Translations under genes and position numbers: made by a program | The notes under the pieces: model-generated | Databases searched by the model: none | What the model was told of the DNA's origin: nothing | The model's input: the letters and a program-made list of their open reading frames with translations, nothing else | Shown: piece by piece, positions 63,365-64,000 of the stretch | Numbering within the stretch: the stretch's first letter is position 1 | Layout of the letters: the number at the start of each line of letters is the position of its first letter | Source of the DNA: JAWKIW01 sp046331175 | GTDB taxonomy: Bacteria > Actinomycetota > Acidimicrobiia > Acidimicrobiales > Acidimicrobilacustridaceae | Direction of reading: 5' to 3' | Assembly: GCA_046331175.1 (NCBI GenBank) | Contig: JAXLRI010000007.1 | Location: 62,001 to 126,000 of the forward strand | DNA length: 64,000 bases

Positions 63365-64000
63365 ATGGCGGACGCCGTCTCGCTGCTGGATCCCCACACC
63401 ATCCCCACACGCCACTGGCACGCGCTCGACGACGGCCGCATCCAGTGCGACGTGTGCCCCCGGGCCTGCAAGCTGCGGGAGGGGCAGCGGGGCGTGTGCT
63501 TCGTCCGGGGCCGCACCGACGACCAGGTGGTGCTGACCACCTACGGCCGGTCGAGCGGCTACTGCGTCGACCCCATCGAGAAGAAGCCGCTCAACCACTT
63601 CCTCCCGGGGACGTCGGTGCTGTCGTTCGGCACCGCCGGCTGCAACCTGGCCTGCCGGTTCTGCCAGAACTGGGACATCTCCAAGTCCAAGGAGACCGAC
63701 CGGCTGGCCGACGCCGCCCAACCCGAGGACATCGCCGAGGCCGCGCTGGCGCTCGGCGCCGCCAGCGTGGCCTTCACCTACAACGATCCGACCATCTTCC
63801 TCGAGTACGCCATCGACACCGCCGAGGCGTGCCACGCCCAGGGGATCCGGGCGGTGGCGGTCACCGCCGGCTACATGTGCGACGAGCCCCGCCGCGAGCT
63901 CTACGCCGTGCTCGACGCCGCCAACGTCGACCTCAAGGGCTTCACCCAGGACTTCTACCGGCACGTCGCCATGGGCGACCTCGAGCCGGTGCTCGACACG
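63365..64000 (+). CDS. amrS: AmmeMemoRadiSam system radical SAM enzyme (partial)
   Basis: The gene runs off the right edge; 212 codons are visible. The radical SAM cluster motif is CNLACRFCQNW near residue 94. An N-terminal Cys cluster (CDVCPRACKLREG and GVCFVRG) and KKPLNHFLPG match the AmrS family, a radical SAM enzyme usually encoded near Memo and AMMECR1 proteins and of unknown activity. ATG 63365 opens the conserved part. The partner genes would lie beyond the window. Confidence 0.9.
   Translation, partial: MADAVSLLDPHTIPTRHWHALDDGRIQCDVCPRACKLREGQRGVCFVRGRTDDQVVLTTYGRSSGYCVDPIEKKPLNHFLPGTSVLSFGTAGCNLACRFCQNWDISKSKETDRLADAAQPEDIAEAALALGAASVAFTYNDPTIFLEYAIDTAEACHAQGIRAVAVTAGYMCDEPRRELYAVLDAANVDLKGFTQDFYRHVAMGDLEPVLDT

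Overview
The window is a GC-rich (roughly 70% or more) bacterial chromosome segment with tightly packed genes on both strands and a strong preference for G or C at third codon positions. An endonuclease of the NucS/EndoMS family, two DUF222/HNH endonucleases, a DUF2510 protein, a polyphosphate glucokinase, a WS/DGAT acyltransferase and an F420-type LLM oxidoreductase all point to an actinobacterium. Many acyl-CoA genes and the base composition would suit the Acidimicrobiia, but that placement is inference. No phage, IS transposase, CRISPR array, rRNA or tRNA was seen.

Layout. 1-9.4 kb: end of the 2-oxoglutarate dehydrogenase E1 gene, a LigB-type dioxygenase, a HAD hydrolase, an M20 peptidase, an NYN-S1 RNA-binding protein that runs in frame into a histone-H1-like lysine/alanine tail, the ABC-F factor EttA, two small proteins and a Tat-exported phosphoesterase. 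9.4-13.5 kb: an accessory-looking patch with a frameshifted DUF222/HNH gene, a 90-bp direct repeat flanking a phytanoyl-CoA dioxygenase-like gene, and an MFS transporter. 13.6-17.3 kb: sulfate activation (cysD-cysN-cysC operon) with cysQ divergent from it. 17.4-31.4 kb: a DUF2510 membrane protein, a second Tat phosphoesterase, an enoyl-CoA hydratase, an ArsR-AHSA1 pair, a CaiB-type CoA transferase, a UbiB kinase, nucS, a TetR regulator divergent from a membrane protein, two facing PH-like proteins, and an SDR-MaoC pair resembling a split multifunctional enzyme type 2. 31.6-40.8 kb: a VanW-type envelope protein, a fused ABC exporter with complementary degenerate ATPase sites, a WS/DGAT acyltransferase, an MFS transporter and a surface protein.

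40.8-58.1 kb is dominated by acyl-CoA catabolism: thiolase-like protein plus enoyl-CoA hydratase, SDR, aldehyde dehydrogenase, LLM oxidoreductase, MaoC dehydratase, an SDR-ACAD-ACAD operon and a divergent enoyl-CoA hydratase. Five promoter regions in this stretch carry the same palindrome (AACCTGAC, six bases, GTCAGGTT), so they look like one regulon for breakdown of an unidentified acyl or ring substrate. The regulator was not found in the window. A second DUF222/HNH gene, a lipoprotein, a class III adenylate cyclase and a secreted alpha/beta hydrolase are interspersed. 58.1-64 kb: a membrane-anchored protein, a Tat amidohydrolase, a carotenoid-cleavage-type dioxygenase divergent from its likely TetR regulator, ppgK, and the start of an AmmeMemoRadiSam radical SAM gene.

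The most unusual non-coding elements are the five-site operator family, an 18-bp repeat array with three hairpin heads at 49262-49490, tandem GTTTAC palindromes at 52709-52749, the repeats around 11.2 and 12.0 kb, and an in-frame internal gene start inside the NYN-S1 gene.
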